Part shown: piece by piece, positions 60,876 to 64,000 of the stretch | How positions within the stretch are numbered: position 1 is the stretch's first letter | Layout: every line of letters starts with the position of its first letter | Assembly: GCA_028751875.1 (NCBI GenBank) | Contig: CM054154.1 | Span: 59,508,820-59,572,819, forward strand | Direction of reading: 5' to 3' | Source: Rapana venosa | Taxonomy: Eukaryota; Mollusca; Gastropoda; Neogastropoda; Muricidae | Length of the DNA: 64,000 nt | Made by a program: the position numbers and the translations under genes | The notes under the pieces: model-generated | The model's input: only the letters and a program-made list of their open reading frames with translations | What the model was told of the DNA's origin: nothing | The model's database searches: none

Positions 60876-62230
60876 AGGAATTAAACATGCCATTACCAAA
60901 CTGAAGATAGGTAAGTCATCTGGAATTGATAATATTTCAGCTGAAATGTTAAAAAACTGGTGGTGAGGATGTTCAAGTGTTTTTAACAAAGCTGTTTAAC
61001 ACTATTTTTGATCAGGAGTCTACCCCCCTAAAATTTGGTCTAAGGCCCATAATCATCCTAATATTTAGAAAAGGGGGATTTTGATTAAAGGGTTTATAAC
61101 TACAGAGGGTGTCTTTGTTAAGTGTTATTCTAAATGTTACACAACAATTTTTGAATACAAGTTATACTCTTGGTTAAAGAGAATGACTAAATTTTGAAAT
61201 CAAGCAGGTTTTCGTAAGGAGCACTCGACAATTGATCATGTTTTTACATTGTTGGCAACTATTCAGAAATGCATGGTAAGAAAGGAAGAAAGCTATATAC
61301 GCTTTTATCGATTTCAGAAAGGCCTTGACTCTGTGCAACATAATAAACTTTTACAATGTTTGAGAGAACAGGTGTTGGAGGAAAGTTTTTTGCCTGCCTA
61401 AAGGGAATGTATAATTCACTAAATTTTCGTGTGTGCGTGCAAAGAATGATTTGTCAGAAATGTTTGGACTGTCAGTTGGGGTTAGGCAAGGATGTGTTTT
61501 GAGTCCTACACTATTTTCAGTTTTTATCAACCAGTTAGCAAACGTGTGAATGCAGAGGGTAAGCATGGGATCCAGGTATTGCCCGACATTTTGGAACTGT
61601 TCATTCTGTTATTTGCAGATGATGTAGTGCTGTTGTCAACAACTCCAGGTGGCCTCCAAATCAATTGAAACTTTACAAACATGCTGTAGTAAGATGAGCT
61701 TAAATGTAAATATTGATAACACAAAAGTCATGGTTTTAGGAAAGGTGGATTTTTTGGAAAGCACGAAATTGGCATTACAGTGGAAAGCAACTAGAAATAG
61801 TAAAACAGTTATTGCAATCTAGGATTTACTTTTACATCTAAGTCAGCGGTTTAAAAAAAGGGAAACCCGACATCTAGCTGTGAAAGGAAGGAAAGCTGTC
61901 ATTTGAACTAAAAAAAGTTTATAGTAATATAAGGAAATGACACCAAATGTTTTCTTTAAAATTTTTGATACCAAAATCCAGCCCATTCTGTTATATTCAT
62001 CTGAAGTATGGGGCTTGAACAGACTTGATCACATTGAAAAAGTACATGTCATGGCATGTAAAAGGTTCTTGGGTGTCCCAGTGAGAACACCAAATAACAT
62101 GGTATAATGGAGAGTTTTGGGGGGGGTACCCATTGTATATCAATTCTTATGTAGCATGTTTAGATATTGGTTGAAAGGTTGCAGATGATGTTGAAAGGTT
62201 GCCTCATATGGCGTACAAAATGTTACTAAT
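60876..62230 (+). pseudogene. LINE-B reverse transcriptase domain (broken)
   Basis: RNA-dependent DNA polymerase. In order: KLKIGKSSGIDNISAEML (60,896-60,951), PIFKKGD/NYRGVSLL-like residues (about 61,070-61,125), QAGFRKEHSTIDHVFTLLAT (61,201-61,260), a motif A equivalent of FRKAFDSV (about 61,306-61,335; one base missing in this copy), VGVRQGCVLSPTLFSVF (about 61,476-61,525; motif B), FADDVVLLS (61,612-61,638; catalytic Asp pair), a thumb region, LLYSSEVWGLNRLDHIEKV (about 61,990-62,043), and RLPHMAYKML (about 62,200-62,230). Both key Asp positions are present in the copy, but single-base indels interrupt the frame repeatedly. Confidence 0.88.
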
Positions 62231-62800
62231 TTAACATAGCTGGCAAAAGCTGTTTGGGGATTCAAAGGTGAAACAATTCTGTGTGGGGCAGGTTTTAACA
62301 TTGTATGGATGCAGCTAGGTGTTGGAGATGAAAAGATGTTTCTATGTTTGTTTTTTAACAGCGATAATTGAATGTTATCCAAGAATGGGATGGAACAAAC
62401 AGAGAACGTGAAAGGTATAGCATTTATAGGTCTTTAAAACAATTTTTCAAAAGGAGAAGTTACATTGTTGATATGGAGAATTTTATTGTTTTTGTGTGGC
62501 TATTACGCATTAAGACTGAATGTGCTTCTTATCAATAATAATGTCAACAGATATAGCGAAAACTATAAGAGACAAAAGATGTCTTTCTGTGTGAACAAAA
62601 TAGAAAAATGAATTTTCACTTCATATTTGTTTGCAGTTTGTTACAGATTTAAGAGATAAATTTCTTAAAGAATCAAAATGCATGACACTATCCAGATTGC
62701 TGGAAGAACAAACGAAAATCACCGACACAATCTCTCCAGGTATGTTTTTCATGCTATGAACAGATGAAAGAAAAGCATTTGTAATTGTGCTGTTGTTTGT
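62231..62800 (+). pseudogene. LINE-B ORF2 C-terminal module
   Basis: Continues the ORF2 reading with LGVGDEKMFLCLF (near 62,315), LNVLLINNNVNRYSEN (near 62,520-62,570), a CVNKIENEFHF segment (near 62,590-62,630) and DLRDKFLKES (near 62,650). The Cys...IENEFHF...C pattern resembles the zinc-knuckle-like C-terminal CxxC..IEDExHF module found in many metazoan LINE ORF2 proteins. Function there is presumed nucleic-acid binding. Frames are broken as elsewhere. Confidence 0.65.
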
Positions 62801-63090
62801 AGGCTACTCCTTGTTTCCTTTATAAGTCATTGTGGTGCTTGATGTGCTGTTCTTTTGATTTTGTTTTATGCATTGACTTCGGTTTTGCTTCAAGGTTTAA
62901 ACAACTTATTGTTTTGTTACTTGGATGATGTACTTGGTGTGATGCCACCAGGAGAGCTGGCTTAGATGGAAAATGTGACGATCTCTTTTTTCATTTTGTT
63001 TTCTTCACTTGCCTTTTTGCCTTGCCCACTGTATGTATTGGTCAAAGGCCAATGTACATTAAACCTGTTTCAGTGTTCAGTGTTCTCTCT

Positions 63091-64000
63091 CTCTAAGGAA
63101 CAAAAATCCCCAAACCTGGCCACAAAAATATAACATATTGTTCCTTTGCTAAATTTTATGAGAACTTTTCCTTTAGATTTAAGCAACTCCATTCTTTGGG
63201 AAACTTCAGCATTACTGATCCAGACTTAGCTATAGAGTTTTAGATTAAAACTTTTACTGCTATTACAACAAACATGCCCCACTAAAAATCATTAGGATCA
63301 AACGTATCTCCAAAACCCCCTTTGGGTCACTAAGGAACTAGAAGAAGCATGCTAAACTTAGAGACTTTTAAAAGGACACAAATATTAATTATGAAGAGTC
63401 AAAAAAAATTAAGAAATACCATGAAACTCACAAAAATGGCGAAAAAAAAAAAGTATTTTCCCAAAATTTACTATCTTCCAAACAAAACTCCAAAGCTGTG
63501 TGGTGAGCCGTAAATCAAATTTAATTTAAAAATCAAGCATCTTTCCAAATCAAATGTGATAAAGATGTTACTGCTAAACAACTTAACATCATTTCATTAA
63601 TGTCTCTACTAACGTTATTAGAAATGATAAATCAAAGTCCAATAAACTCAGTGAACTAAAACAATACTTGAAAGGAAAGCATACTCCTTCAAAACTTCAC
63701 ATTCCATTTATGTCTGGGTTTTCGAGGTCTATGGTTATCTAACTACCTCATATAATCAAGAACGCATGGTCTTGATGGGAATAGACAGGCAGAATATTGA
63801 AGCTATCAGCTCCAGTTACCACAGACACCTAACATATATATTTAACCTTTGCTTGAAAAACCCCCATTTCCCAATACCTTCAAACAGCTTAAGTGATCCC
63901 ATCTACAAGTCTGGTGACACTTCAGACCCTTTAAACTATAGACCAATTTCTATCACATCTATCCTTTCCAAACCCATGGAAAAATATTTTAAAAAAACAA
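63091..64000 (+). mobile_element. LINE-D, pre-RT and RT start, cut by the window edge
   Basis: A second LINE, from another family than LINE-B. Frames read NKHAPLKIIRIKRISK (near 63,270-63,320), WVTKELEEA (near 63,325-63,350), NYEESKKIKKY and NSKAVW(K)AVN (near 63,490-63,515), then GIDRQNIEAISSSYHRHLTY (63,780-63,840), IFNLCLKNPHFP, and YKSGDTSDPLNYRPISITSI (near 63,905-63,965) with LSKPMEKYFKK at the edge. This is the usual approach to RT: the KHAPLK linker, the N-x-K-x-W-x-x-(I/V)N block, GIDxI, IxNLSL, IPIYKSGD..NYRPIS..LSK..EK. RT motifs A to E would lie beyond the window; a degraded version follows the C-depleted tract in copy 1. Confidence 0.82.

Larger units (their letters stand above)
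58783..63090 (+). mobile_element. LINE-B, better-preserved copy 2
   Basis: A non-LTR retrotransposon with an AP-type endonuclease and a reverse transcriptase, reading left to right. Before the endonuclease is a polar region (58,900-59,400) with acidic (DDEQNESDNTDKED) and basic (RSRRRSQTGAKNLKRAGS) stretches, possibly ORF1 or the N-terminus of ORF2. Next come the endonuclease (59,424-60,208), the RT (60,876-62,230) and a C-terminal module to about 62,800. A 3' UTR ends in GGCCAATGTACATTAAACCT, a GTTCAGTG direct repeat and CTCTCTCT near 63,050-63,092. The 5' end is not located and may lie in the clean block. The clade is uncertain (CR1/L2/Jockey-like). Many frameshifts break the reading frame; how many are sequencing errors cannot be told. 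Confidence 0.88.

Noticed and set aside
1..64000. CRISPR arrays, operons, ribosome binding sites, phage or plasmid genes
   Set aside because: No regularly spaced identical repeats with unique spacers, no clusters of long prokaryotic-type reading frames, and LINEs and microsatellites point to an animal genome.

Overview
The window looks like non-coding, repeat-rich nuclear DNA of an animal, most plausibly a marine gastropod or other mollusc. The reasons are decayed LINE (non-LTR retrotransposon) fragments of types common in mollusc genomes, many long (GT)n, (CA)n, (CT)n and (TAGA)n microsatellites, tRNA-derived SINE-like pieces, an AT-rich background, and no operons or bacterial-type genes. 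That placement is inference. I recognise no intact host gene, no rRNA or tRNA gene and no CRISPR array. The only confident coding similarity is to LINE ORF2 proteins, and every copy is broken.

Layout. 1-32.7 kb is a poor-quality stretch of inflated homopolymer blocks. It still holds two LINE C-terminal fragments (about 3.55-3.9 kb on + and 10.5-11.2 kb on -), an inverted pair of a 0.7 kb repeat R1 (6.98-7.73 and 31.58-32.24 kb), a direct pair of a 0.45 kb repeat R2 (21.85-22.30 and 24.40-24.83 kb), SINE-like pieces near 8.8, 20.1 and 30.7 kb, a G-depleted tract at 12.1-12.5 kb, and simple repeats. 32.7-34.8 kb is a degraded copy of the sequence that follows. 35,090-42,398 is a clean 7,309-bp block that recurs, identical as far as I compared it, at 51,474-58,782. 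The offset is exactly 16,384 bp. To the right of each clean copy the two stay homologous but noisy: both carry the same LINE (LINE-B, endonuclease plus reverse transcriptase) followed by a second LINE (LINE-D). The duplicated unit is therefore at least 12.5 kb. Between the copies lie about 3.4 kb of apparently unique DNA and a truncated LINE-C on the minus strand (50.6-51.2 kb).

The most informative feature is that the window contains its own control. Because the locus is present two or three times, paired comparison shows what the consensus has done to it. Homopolymers are inflated in the degraded third copy. CA microsatellites in copy 1 replace coding sequence seen in copy 2. Two blocks in copy 1 have lost nearly all cytosines (43.40-43.72 kb, and 46.84-47.90 kb with a 450-base run containing no C), while copy 2 has ordinary composition in the same place. 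The simplest reading is one locus assembled more than once from reads of different quality, with strong composition-dependent consensus errors. A real recent duplication plus a deamination-like process is the less likely alternative. I did not find a convincing new biological system.
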